Origin: JAGPCK01 sp964535575
GTDB lineage: Bacteria > Bacteroidota > Bacteroidia > UKL13-3
Assembly (NCBI GenBank): GCA_964535575.1
Contig: CAZHTC010000006.1
Coordinates: forward strand, 104,657-168,656
Length of the DNA: 64,000 nucleotides
Direction of reading: 5' to 3'
The notes beneath the pieces are model-generated. The model had not been told where the DNA came from. It searched no databases and saw only the letters and a program-made list of their open reading frames with translations. How positions within the stretch are numbered: position 1 is the first letter of the stretch; each line of letters opens with the position of its first letter. The translations under genes and the position numbers were made by a program. Below are positions 25,383 through 33,716 of the stretch, piece by piece.

Positions 25383-27401
25383 TTATCGCCCGCCCGGAGG
25401 ACGGGAATTGTTTTTGTTTTTAGGTGGTGCCGGTGGCGGTTCAGGCGGTGCATTGCGGCTCTTGAACTTGGTGCTTAGAATACGCACCGTAGTGCGCCTG
25501 TTTAACTGGTGTTCTTCTTCAGAGCATATTTTGTTGCCCGGATCCGATTTATCACACTTACATTTCTCAACAGCAAGCATGTTTTCACCATACCCTTTAG
25601 CTACTAAACGCTCAGGGTCTATCCCTTTAGCTACCAAATAAGCCACGGCCGAATCGGAACGTGCCTGTGAAAGGCGGATATTGTAAGCCGAGTCTGCACG
25701 ACAGTCGGTGTGTGAACCTAACTCAATTACAATGCGCGGGTATTTGTTCAATGTCATCACCAACGAGTCAAGAATGAGTGCTGCATCCGGACGGATATTG
25801 GCTTTATCCAAATCGTAGTAAATACCTTCTACTTTTACAAATTCGTAAGTGAATTGTTTTAGGGTAAAGTCCTGAATCAAATCAGTAGATACTTCAAGTC
25901 CTTTGGTGGTTTGTGATTCCAAGCGGGAGTCGTAGTAGTCTTCTTTACTGGCAATCAATTCGTAATCGGTATTGGCACGAAGGGTAAATTTATAATAACC
26001 ATTGGCATCGGTAATAGCCACCATTCGGGTGGTATCGTAGCTGTTGGTCATTACCACTTTTGAACCAGGTAAAATTTCTTTAGTCGAATCGTCACGCACC
26101 ACACCACTGATGGTAAATACCAGCGGAGTCATGGAGAATCTCCAGATATCGTCCTGTCCGCGGCCGCCTTCCCGGTTTGAGGAGAAGAAACCGTATTCTT
26201 TAGTATTATCGCAAATAAAAGCAAAGTCATCGGCTCCTGAATTGATAGGAGAGCGCATATTTTTAGGAGTGCTCCAGCTTGTTCCCTGGCCCTTGGTCAT
26301 AAAAATGTCTAGTCCACCTAAGCCCACATGGCCGTTTGAGGCAAAGTATAAAGTTCCGTCAGGATGGATAAAAGGGAACATTTCGTCAGCTTCGGTATTG
26401 ATGGAGTCGCCCATATTAATTGGGTCGCCCCATGTTTTACTTTTCTTTACAAAGTTTGAAAAGTAAAGGTCTTTCCCGCCAAAACCGCCTGGCTTATCAC
26501 TGGTGAAGTAAAGAATATTCCCGTCTTCAGAAAGGGATGGATGCCCGTAAGTAAATGTATCATTCGGATTGGCACAGAAAGGCATTAGCTGTGGTTCTTC
26601 CCATTCTTTCCCTTTAAGTGTGGTGAACCAGATTTTACATCCTCTGCCATCGCCTTTGCGTCCGTTGCACTGGGTGTAATACATGGTAGTTCCTTTTTTA
26701 TCAAAGCAGCATACACCATCATTGTAAGGTGTATTTACCAGGCCTTCTAAAAATATAGGGGCACTTAATTTCTTTTTCTTCAATTCAGAATACCAGATAT
26801 CCACGTGTTTGTTCCCTGTCCACATGTAATCGTCTTTACTTTTACCGGCTTCGCGGTCGGTGGTAATGTAAAGGGCATTGTTTTTATAGTAGGCCGGAGC
26901 AAAATCCGAGAATTTGGTATTGAGTTCTTTTACGTTTTCAACCAGATACCGTGTTTTTTGATTTTTCCATTTAAGGGCGTCTTCGCAACCTCTAATCATG
27001 CGGTCGGCACGGGGATCGTTTGAAACGAGTTTTTTGTACTCCTTCATTTCAATAATAGCCTGTGCATAGTTCTGATTATTTTTCAGGGCTTCGGCATAGC
27101 GATATTGACAATCGGGGTCTTTAAAACCTGCTTTTAAGGCTTTTTTGTACCAGGTTTCGGCATTTTTAAAATCGCTTTTCATGCGATAACATTCGGCTAT
27201 CTTAAAGGCAGCTTCTTTTTTGTCTTCTTTACTAACTTCTTTACCTCCATACACATTCTTGTAGGCATCGAGTGCGGCTGCATATTCTTTTTTATGAAAA
27301 TTTTCATTTGCCGACTTCATGTCTCCTTTACTGGGACAACCATAAAAAACTGAAAGCATAGCCATAATGGCGAGTTGCAAAAACGTATTCCTCAATTTCA
27401 T
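25383..27401 (-). CDS. PorE-like lipoprotein: TPR, beta-propeller, CRD, OmpA
   Basis: 672 residues. The N-terminal signal ends in a lipobox-like YGC at residues 20-22, so Cys22 is probably lipidated and the protein sits at the outer membrane. Domains: TPR region (about 28-135), PD40 propeller (about 150-410; SEDGNILYFTSD, HPDGTLYFASNG), a carboxypeptidase-regulatory-like domain (about 415-505), and an OmpA domain (about 520-645; HTDCRADSAYNIRLSQARS). A Pro-rich basic tail ends the protein. This matches PorE (PG1058), a lipoprotein thought to tether T9SS components to peptidoglycan. With so many T9SS substrates in the window that role is plausible, but paralogs of this architecture have other roles too. 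Confidence 0.85.
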   Translation of the reverse strand: MKLRNTFLQLAIMAMLSVFYGCPSKGDMKSANENFHKKEYAAALDAYKNVYGGKEVSKEDKKEAAFKIAECYRMKSDFKNAETWYKKALKAGFKDPDCQYRYAEALKNNQNYAQAIIEMKEYKKLVSNDPRADRMIRGCEDALKWKNQKTRYLVENVKELNTKFSDFAPAYYKNNALYITTDREAGKSKDDYMWTGNKHVDIWYSELKKKKLSAPIFLEGLVNTPYNDGVCCFDKKGTTMYYTQCNGRKGDGRGCKIWFTTLKGKEWEEPQLMPFCANPNDTFTYGHPSLSEDGNILYFTSDKPGGFGGKDLYFSNFVKKSKTWGDPINMGDSINTEADEMFPFIHPDGTLYFASNGHVGLGGLDIFMTKGQGTSWSTPKNMRSPINSGADDFAFICDNTKEYGFFSSNREGGRGQDDIWRFSMTPLVFTISGVVRDDSTKEILPGSKVVMTNSYDTTRMVAITDANGYYKFTLRANTDYELIASKEDYYDSRLESQTTKGLEVSTDLIQDFTLKQFTYEFVKVEGIYYDLDKANIRPDAALILDSLVMTLNKYPRIVIELGSHTDCRADSAYNIRLSQARSDSAVAYLVAKGIDPERLVAKGYGENMLAVEKCKCDKSDPGNKICSEEEHQLNRRTTVRILSTKFKSRNAPPEPPPAPPKNKNNSRPPGGR

Positions 27402-27493
27402 GTATAAATAACTGGGTTTAACGATTAAATATTTTCAAAGATGATGAAAATATTAAAAAAAACAATGTTCAATAAGGATTGTTATTTTATTCC

Positions 27494-27531
27494 TAAAAAA
27501 AAAGAGGCGCATCTTTTGGGAATGCGCCTCT
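27494..27531 (-). terminator. Terminator of glnN
   Basis: 10-bp stem AGAGGCGCAT/ATGCGCCTCT (27503-27531) followed on the minus strand by a long T run, directly downstream of the glutamine synthetase stop. Confidence 0.9.
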
Positions 27532-27552
27532 CTATCTCTATGATTCAGTACG

Positions 27553-29742
27553 TTACTTCACAAATAACATTTCGCGATATTTTGGTAATTGCCACAACTC
27601 ATCTTCCACAATCAACTCCAGTTTGTCGCAATGGTAGCGGATGGTATCAAAATTAGGTTTTACTTTATTGCAATAAGCCAGAGCAGCTTTATGCGTATCA
27701 CCCAGGTTGTTGGCTTTTTTTCGTTCACCAATCATGCTTTCAACCTTTTCCATAATAACAGCCACGTGCTCACCAATTTCATTTATCAGATCAAGTTGGG
27801 CCTGATATGTTTTTTTGGGTACTCCCAATGTTTTGAGATTAACCACATTGTCGCTTAATTTTTTCTGATAATTTAATGCAGCAGGAACCACATGCGAGTG
27901 GGCCAGTTCGCCCAGCACACGCGATTCAATCTGGATTTTTTTCACGTATTGTTCCAGCATAATTTCGTGACGCGCCTCCAGTTCTTTATCCGAGAAAATG
28001 CCGTTTTTGATAAACAAATCCTGTGTTTTTTTACTTACATAGGCATCAAGTGCCTGAGGTGTGGTTTTAATATTATTCAACCCTCTTTTTGCGGCTTCTT
28101 TTACCCATTCATCGCTATATCCGTTTCCTTCAAAGCAAATCTTTTTTGAAGATTTCAGGTAACCGCGCAACACTTCGGCAATGGCCACTTCTGTTTTTTT
28201 ACCCTTTTTAATTAGGGCATCGGTTTCTGCCTTGAATTTTTTCAACTGGTCGGCTACAATGGTGTTGAGTACAATAAGTGCTGACGATGAATTGGCCGAT
28301 GACCCAACGGCCCGGAATTCAAATTTGTTTCCGGTAAATGCAAATGGAGAAGTACGGTTGCGATCTGTATTATCCAATAAAATTTCCGGTATCTTTTTAA
28401 TGTTGATGCTTCCTACGCTATGGCTGTCTTTACCCGGTTTTGACGAATTGTTTTCGAAATCACGCAACACATCCGATAGCTGAGACCCAATAAATATGGA
28501 CATGATTGCCGGAGGAGCTTCGTTGGCACCAAGGCGATGATCGTTGGCAGCACTCGCTATACTGGCACGCATTAAATCGGCATGTTCGTAAACAGCTTTG
28601 ATCACATTAATAAAAAAGGTGAGGAATTGCAGGTTATTCATCGGGGTGCTTCCGGGCGATAATAAATTAACCCCGGTATTGGTGATCATTGACCAGTTGT
28701 TGTGTTTCCCCGAGCCGTTAATTCCGGCAAATGGTTTTTCATGGAAAAGAATTTCGAAGTTGTGTTTTTTCGCTACCTTTTCCATCACATCCATCAGAAG
28801 CTGGTTGTGGTCAACAGCCAGGTTTGCCTCTTCAAACATGGGAGCGCACTCAAACTGAGACGGGGCCACTTCATTGTGGCGCGTTTTTAACGGAATTCCG
28901 AGTTTAAGTGCTTCAATTTCCGAATCAAGCATATATTGGTAAACGCGCTCAGGAATTGAACCGAAATAATGATCTTCCAGTTGTTGCCCTTTGGCAGTTT
29001 GGTGCCCCATCAGGGTGCGTCCGGTAAGAATTAAATCGGGGCGTGCCCAATAAAAAGCCGAATCAATTAAAAAATATTCCTGCTCTATTCCCAAAGAAGC
29101 ATGCGCTTTGGTTACTTTTTTATCGAAGTACGAAGAGCATACATCAACTACTGAAGTCTCGAGGGCGTGTAGCGCCTTTAATAACGGGGCCTTGTAATCG
29201 AGTGCTTCGCCTGTGTAGGAAACAAAAATGGTGGGAATGCACAATGTTTTTCCCGATGTATTTTCCATGATGAAGGCGGGAGACGAGGGGTCCCATGCGG
29301 TATAGCCACGTGCCTCAAAAGTATTGCGTATGCCTCCGCTTGGAAAACTCGAAGCATCGGGTTCCTGCTGTACAAGTGCCCCGCCCGAAAATTTTTCTAT
29401 CGGTTGTCCGTTTTCGGCAGGCTCAAAAAAGGAGTCATGTTTTTCGGCTGTTGTGCCTGTAAGCGGCTGAAACCAATGGGTGTAATGGCTGGCCCCTTTG
29501 CTAAGAGCCCAGTGCTTCATTCCGTTGGCTACCTGATCTGCCAGTTTTCGATTAATGGTATCGCCCGATTGCATGGCTTTTACCACCGCTTCATAGGCAT
29601 CTTTGGTCAGGTAATTCCGCATCACTTGCGTGCTGAATACGTTGATTCCGTAAAAGTCGGAAGTTTTTTCAGAGGGAACCTGAACAGGAAGAGGCTTGCG
29701 CTTTCCAATAGCTTCAATGGCTTTAAAACGTAGAATTGACAT
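27553..29742 (-). CDS. glnN: Glutamine synthetase type III
   Basis: 729 residues, the expected length for GSIII and far longer than GSI. It joins ammonia to glutamate using ATP, the main nitrogen assimilation step in Bacteroidota. GSIII marks are visible: the N-terminal KTSDFYGINVFS region, the substrate-site segment GIEQEYFLID near residue 220, KTRHNEVAPSQFECAP, the GINGSGKHNNWSM segment, and the adenine/phosphate-binding NDHRLGANEAPP. The gene is monocistronic, with its own terminator. No PII or glutamate synthase gene is adjacent. I did not find a -7 element in the upstream region. Confidence 0.95.
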   Translation of the reverse strand: MSILRFKAIEAIGKRKPLPVQVPSEKTSDFYGINVFSTQVMRNYLTKDAYEAVVKAMQSGDTINRKLADQVANGMKHWALSKGASHYTHWFQPLTGTTAEKHDSFFEPAENGQPIEKFSGGALVQQEPDASSFPSGGIRNTFEARGYTAWDPSSPAFIMENTSGKTLCIPTIFVSYTGEALDYKAPLLKALHALETSVVDVCSSYFDKKVTKAHASLGIEQEYFLIDSAFYWARPDLILTGRTLMGHQTAKGQQLEDHYFGSIPERVYQYMLDSEIEALKLGIPLKTRHNEVAPSQFECAPMFEEANLAVDHNQLLMDVMEKVAKKHNFEILFHEKPFAGINGSGKHNNWSMITNTGVNLLSPGSTPMNNLQFLTFFINVIKAVYEHADLMRASIASAANDHRLGANEAPPAIMSIFIGSQLSDVLRDFENNSSKPGKDSHSVGSINIKKIPEILLDNTDRNRTSPFAFTGNKFEFRAVGSSANSSSALIVLNTIVADQLKKFKAETDALIKKGKKTEVAIAEVLRGYLKSSKKICFEGNGYSDEWVKEAAKRGLNNIKTTPQALDAYVSKKTQDLFIKNGIFSDKELEARHEIMLEQYVKKIQIESRVLGELAHSHVVPAALNYQKKLSDNVVNLKTLGVPKKTYQAQLDLINEIGEHVAVIMEKVESMIGERKKANNLGDTHKAALAYCNKVKPNFDTIRYHCDKLELIVEDELWQLPKYREMLFVK

Positions 29743-30026
29743 AATTATCAGGCATTTATTAAAGTGTTTGTGAGTTAATTTTCAGGTTGTGAAAATACAT
29801 AAACCCTAAATATAATTTATTAACAAATTCAAATAAATTGGCACAAGGGTAATGAGGTTATCCGGATTAATCCTTCAAGCGAATTTTGGTTTCAGGATTG
29901 GTTTTTTCTTAATTTTCATCATCTTGCCGACCGTTTTTGGTGCAACTGAAACAGACTTTTGAGGGTCTTTTGCTTCGAAACATGAGTTTTACCCAAAATT
30001 ATCGGATAATATATAACAAAGTATAA

Positions 30027-30815
30027 ATGAAAATCAGAAAAATTGCACTCATTATTGCCGTATTGTTGGTTGGGGTTTTTACTTGCCAGCAGCTTGGCTC
30101 CACACCTACAGGAGCTCCGGCAGGTTCTACAGGTTCCCCGGCCGATGGCGCCACCTGCTTTCGGTCAGGCTGTCATTTTGGAGCCCCGGTGGTTAAAACA
30201 GGTATTGTAAGTTCGGATATACCAACTTCGGGGTATGTGCCGGGAGTCACTTATAATATGACGGTTTCTTTTTCGGGTACCGGGAAGAAAGGGTTTCAAA
30301 TTTCACCTCAGTCATCATCCGGAACATTACTGGGGTCTTTAATAGCCGGAGCCGGAAACAAGATCGTAAGCAGCAAATATATTACTCATTCAGGTGTAAA
30401 AAGCAGTACAACGGCTACCTGGACCTTTAAATGGGTGGCTCCTGCTGCCGGTACAGGGGCGGTAACTTTTTATTGTGCCTGTGCGGTAACCCGAAATACT
30501 ACCTGGACCACAACGTATACTATCAATGAAAGTGTAGCTGCAGGTATAACGCATGGTGAAAAAATACAACAGTTAACCATATTCCCTAATCCTGTTATAA
30601 ATGATTTGGTGGTTAAGGTTTCACTCAAAGCAGCCACTCCGGTTTCTATTTGGGTGTATGCGCTTAGCGGGCAATTGGTGCATGCACAGCATATGGAAGC
30701 TAAAGCCGGGGACAACTCATTTGCAGTTAACCTTGCCGCTGCCCAAAAGGGGGTTTACATCCTGAAACTTGAGCAAGACGGAGAACAATATACCTCCCGA
30801 ATTGTAAAAAATTAA
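30027..30815 (+). CDS. T9SS-secreted Reeler-like (choice-of-anchor V) protein with CX4CH motif
   Basis: 262 residues. Signal-like N-terminus, then the family hallmark TGAPAGSTGSPADGATC followed by CFRSGCH: Cys44, Cys49, His50, a CX4CH arrangement that resembles but is not the classic heme-c CxxCH. A beta-rich domain (about 58-175) fits the Reeler-like choice-of-anchor V family. The C-terminus (IFPNPVINDLVVKVS to the end) is a T9SS type A sorting domain. The protein is expected outside the cell. Function is unknown; whether the CX4CH site binds heme cannot be told from sequence. Confidence 0.8.
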   Translation: MKIRKIALIIAVLLVGVFTCQQLGSTPTGAPAGSTGSPADGATCFRSGCHFGAPVVKTGIVSSDIPTSGYVPGVTYNMTVSFSGTGKKGFQISPQSSSGTLLGSLIAGAGNKIVSSKYITHSGVKSSTTATWTFKWVAPAAGTGAVTFYCACAVTRNTTWTTTYTINESVAAGITHGEKIQQLTIFPNPVINDLVVKVSLKAATPVSIWVYALSGQLVHAQHMEAKAGDNSFAVNLAAAQKGVYILKLEQDGEQYTSRIVKN

Positions 30816-30836
30816 ACGCATAAAAGCGGTAAAATT

Positions 30837-30883
30837 AAAATAAGTCAATGGGCTTTTGAATAGGAAGGCCATTGACTTATTTT
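30837..30883 (+). terminator. 15-bp perfect hairpin between the Reeler-like gene and the IMPase start
   Basis: AAAATAAGTCAATGG (30837-30851) pairs perfectly with CCATTGACTTATTTT (30869-30883); the loop is 17 bases. It is followed by GCGAA and the ATG of the next gene at 30889. It looks like a terminator for the upstream gene, but it also overlaps the leader or promoter of the downstream one. Confidence 0.7.
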
Positions 30884-30888
30884 GCGAA

Positions 30889-31683
30889 ATGGATTTACAC
30901 TACATCAGCTCCCGCTTAAATGAAACCGTAAAACAAGCCGGTGCTTTTATTTTGTCTCAACGCAAAGGATTTAAGGAGGAAGCTGTTTCCTCCAAAAGTT
31001 TTAATCAGTTGGTATCCTATGTTGACAAAGAAGCCGAACAAATACTGGTAGAGGCATTACACCTCTTATTACCCGAAGCTGGTTTTCTAACGGAAGAAAA
31101 AACACGGGCCGACCAAACTGAAGGATTGATATGGATTATAGACCCGCTTGACGGAACGACTAATTTTATACATGGACTTCCGGTTTACAGTGTAAGTGTG
31201 GCCCTAGCCAATGGACCCGATTTACTTTGTGCTGCCGTGTATGAAATCAATCAGGACGAATTGTTCTATGCTGTTAAAAATGGAGGAGCCTTTTTAAATG
31301 GGGAACGCATTTCGGTAAAACAAACACCGGAATTAAATGACACATTGATGGCAACCGGGTTTCCATATTATGATTTTGACGAATTGCCGCAATATGTTTC
31401 AGTACTTACGTATTTAATGCGCAACACACGCGGCTTACGGAGAATGGGTTCGGCAGCGGTCGATTTGGCTTATGTGTCGTGCGGAAGATTTGATGGCTTT
31501 TTTGAATTGAGTTTAAGTGCATGGGATGTGGCTGCCGGTGCTTTGCTTGTGGCCGAGGCAGGGGGTAAAGTAACCGATTTTAAAGGGGGCGAAAATTTTA
31601 TTCATGGCCGCAGCATTGTGGCTGCTTCATCGGCCATTCATACACAACTGGCTTCGTTAATTAAAAAAGAGTTTGGTTATTGA
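30889..31683 (+). CDS. Inositol monophosphatase family protein
   Basis: 264 residues from ATG 30889; the frame is open to a TTG upstream that lies inside the hairpin loop. The Mg2+-dependent phosphatase motifs are present: Glu69-Glu70 (LTEEKT), DPLDGTTN at 85-92, and WDVAAG at 212-217. The family hydrolyses myo-inositol-1-phosphate or related sugar phosphates (SuhB, CysQ or HisN types); the substrate cannot be assigned. Length and motifs are intact. The 3' end overlaps the convergent 558-aa gene by 7 bp (TTATTGA). Confidence 0.88.
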   Translation: MDLHYISSRLNETVKQAGAFILSQRKGFKEEAVSSKSFNQLVSYVDKEAEQILVEALHLLLPEAGFLTEEKTRADQTEGLIWIIDPLDGTTNFIHGLPVYSVSVALANGPDLLCAAVYEINQDELFYAVKNGGAFLNGERISVKQTPELNDTLMATGFPYYDFDELPQYVSVLTYLMRNTRGLRRMGSAAVDLAYVSCGRFDGFFELSLSAWDVAAGALLVAEAGGKVTDFKGGENFIHGRSIVAASSAIHTQLASLIKKEFGY

Positions 31684-33353
31684 TGCAGCAAGCCATTTAG
31701 GTGCTGATGCAGTCGGGGGAATTTTTGCCAGAGGAATAAAAACCCCTGTTCCTGTTTTGCTGCTTTGGCTCTTAGTAACTGAAGCAGTTGTTTTTTTACC
31801 TCCGGTTTTTCTCTTTTAATACTGTCGAATTGAGTAAAAAACAAACTCAGTTCGTTAAACCAAAATTGGTCATTGGTGCTCCATCGGTTATACGATGTGG
31901 CTGAAACAGCCAGCCATTGACGCATTTTTTTTGCCGATTGATGAAGTGCATGTACCCGGTTGCCTTCAAATTTTGCATCAATATACTCCGATACCAGTGC
32001 CGTTAATTCTTCAGCCATAAAAGGCGATTGGGTTTCATTACTTTTAAGTGGGATTACCTGAAGCAACATATGTGAAGCAGTTAATTTTTTTAACACGTCA
32101 ACAGATGAACGGTAGGCCGGTATGGTATTGATTTTTTGATTTTCTTCCTCGGCACGAAGGGCTGTTTTTTTATCCGTTGAGCGAAATCCCAAGCGGTAAT
32201 AAAACCAGAAAGCTCCTGATTGCAATCCTTCTTTATTTCCATATCCGATCTGATAAGGCTCAACGGTAAACTGATTTACCTTATATACCTGATGATACAC
32301 CCGCATAAGCTGGGTAAAAAGGTAGGCCGATTCTCCACCTCGGTAGGGTTCATAAATATTTAACCCGATACGTGCAATGCGCTGAAACGGCCAGGCTCCT
32401 CCATAGGCAACCGGTACTCCGTTTTTAAATGCCATATACCCGATATAGGTTTCAAAAGGTAATCTTCGTTCGGGAATCAATCCAAACAATGCAATCTGAA
32501 TACCTCGCTCTAATTCAAAAAAAAGGATTTCGTCTTCGTTGGTATAAGTCACCGTGTCTGTTTCCCGGTTTAATAAAAAAAGAGATGCACGGGCGGATTG
32601 TAGAATAAATTGTTTTTGGGTGTCGGAAAGTTTTTTTGGCCTTGGGATAGGATTCCGTATTTCTTTTACGGCATCCACGCGTTTCACCAATTCTTTTTTG
32701 TGAAAATAAATCTTGTTTGATGGCAATGCATTAAACGTTCGGGACGGAAAATCAAACGTGAGCGGAACAGCAAGAAAAACCCGCAACGCTTCCCATATAT
32801 GTTCTTTTAAACGTGCCGAAGCTTCCAATTGCTCGATGAGTTGAAGTAATACTTCCACTCTTTTTTCTTCGGAAATATGTTCAGTAAGCCATTCGTCAAT
32901 GCTACCGGCAGACATCCCTTCGCTATCGGCTTTAGGCAAGGCCAGTTTCAGCAGTTCTTTACCCCATTCGGGATCTCCTTCCAACGAGTAAAGTTTAATT
33001 TTACCGGGATATGTTTTTACCAGCCATTTACATAAGGTGAAACTGAAATTGGCCCGTGTTTCGGAGTTTGAAATTCCACTGCGTACCAGTTTTTCTTTTT
33101 TGCTTTCGCTTAAATTCGATACCGCAACAGCCAGTTTTTTCAATTCAAGTAAAGTTAAATCACGCAGGGTTCGGTTTTCGGGATATGCTTTCAGAAAAAG
33201 CAACACTTCGTGGTATGCGATTATCACTTTTACATCAACCGCATTCATGGCGGCTACTGTAGTAAGCAGTTGTTCCTTTTGCAGGGTAAAGGGTTCGCCA
33301 AAGCGGGTGCTTAGGTGTTTCAACTGTTCAATATGTGAATGGGTAATATCCAT
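31677..33353 (-). CDS. Orphan 558-aa protein with GNAT-like segment
   Basis: 558 residues, soluble, with no signal peptide or membrane helix. The N-terminal ~210 residues are helix- and Leu-rich. A central/C-terminal stretch at about 290-400 (YMAFKNGVPVAYGGAWPF, then GLNIYEPYRGGESAYLF and YGNKEGLQSGAFWFYYRLGF) resembles the acceptor and CoA-binding strands of GNAT acetyltransferases. The tail is again helical. I do not recognise a characterised family. A near -7 element (TACCTTCG, 33374-33381) lies 20 bases upstream of ATG 33353. It is convergent with the inositol monophosphatase gene. Confidence 0.75.
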   Translation of the reverse strand: MDITHSHIEQLKHLSTRFGEPFTLQKEQLLTTVAAMNAVDVKVIIAYHEVLLFLKAYPENRTLRDLTLLELKKLAVAVSNLSESKKEKLVRSGISNSETRANFSFTLCKWLVKTYPGKIKLYSLEGDPEWGKELLKLALPKADSEGMSAGSIDEWLTEHISEEKRVEVLLQLIEQLEASARLKEHIWEALRVFLAVPLTFDFPSRTFNALPSNKIYFHKKELVKRVDAVKEIRNPIPRPKKLSDTQKQFILQSARASLFLLNRETDTVTYTNEDEILFFELERGIQIALFGLIPERRLPFETYIGYMAFKNGVPVAYGGAWPFQRIARIGLNIYEPYRGGESAYLFTQLMRVYHQVYKVNQFTVEPYQIGYGNKEGLQSGAFWFYYRLGFRSTDKKTALRAEEENQKINTIPAYRSSVDVLKKLTASHMLLQVIPLKSNETQSPFMAEELTALVSEYIDAKFEGNRVHALHQSAKKMRQWLAVSATSYNRWSTNDQFWFNELSLFFTQFDSIKREKPEVKKQLLQLLRAKAAKQEQGFLFLWQKFPRLHQHLNGLLHQ

Positions 33354-33404
33354 AAATGCTGCTGCTTGTTTGCCGAAGGTAACACGTTTACAGCAAAAAT
33401 TAAA

Positions 33405-33641
33405 TCACGATTCTTTTTTAAAAAGTACTTTATCGTTTTGTACGTGTTTCACCGGTTCGTGCCAGGTGCTTTTTTTCTTTTTTATTTTCTTTTTAAACGC
33501 CAGTAAGATAAGTAGCGATAATATAGGGAGTAAAATTCCGATTAAAAACCACCACCGGCCCGAGTATCCTTTATCGTGGGCCAGCTGCGCGGTTACCAAC
33601 GCAATCCCGATAAATACGGGATAGATTAAAATCATTTCCAT
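33405..33641 (-). CDS. Small membrane protein of unknown function
   Basis: 78 residues from ATG 33641 (MEMILIYPVF); ATG 33635 is also possible. Two hydrophobic helices (about residues 4-20 and 30-48) flank a short loop with GYSGRWWF, followed by a strongly basic tail (KKKIKKKKS). This resembles small two-helix inner-membrane proteins seen in many genomes, with no assigned role. It sits between the 558-aa gene and lnt, 51 bp from the former, on the same strand. Confidence 0.55.
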   Translation of the reverse strand: MEMILIYPVFIGIALVTAQLAHDKGYSGRWWFLIGILLPILSLLILLAFKKKIKKKKSTWHEPVKHVQNDKVLFKKES

Positions 33642-33716
33642 AAGGATGCAGCACGTATTTTTCGGCTGCAAAGCAACAACAGGAATCCGGGAAATAAAAA
33701 TAAAACCTGCTGATTG

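Noticed and set aside
29743..30026. Possible RNA gene or riboswitch between glnN and the Reeler-like gene
   Set aside because: No cloverleaf, conserved riboswitch core or strong hairpin could be drawn by eye in this AT-rich stretch.
30027..30090. Lipobox reading of VFTCQQ in the Reeler-like protein
   Set aside because: Thr before Cys is a poor lipobox and the protein already carries a T9SS sorting domain; an ordinary signal peptide is more likely.
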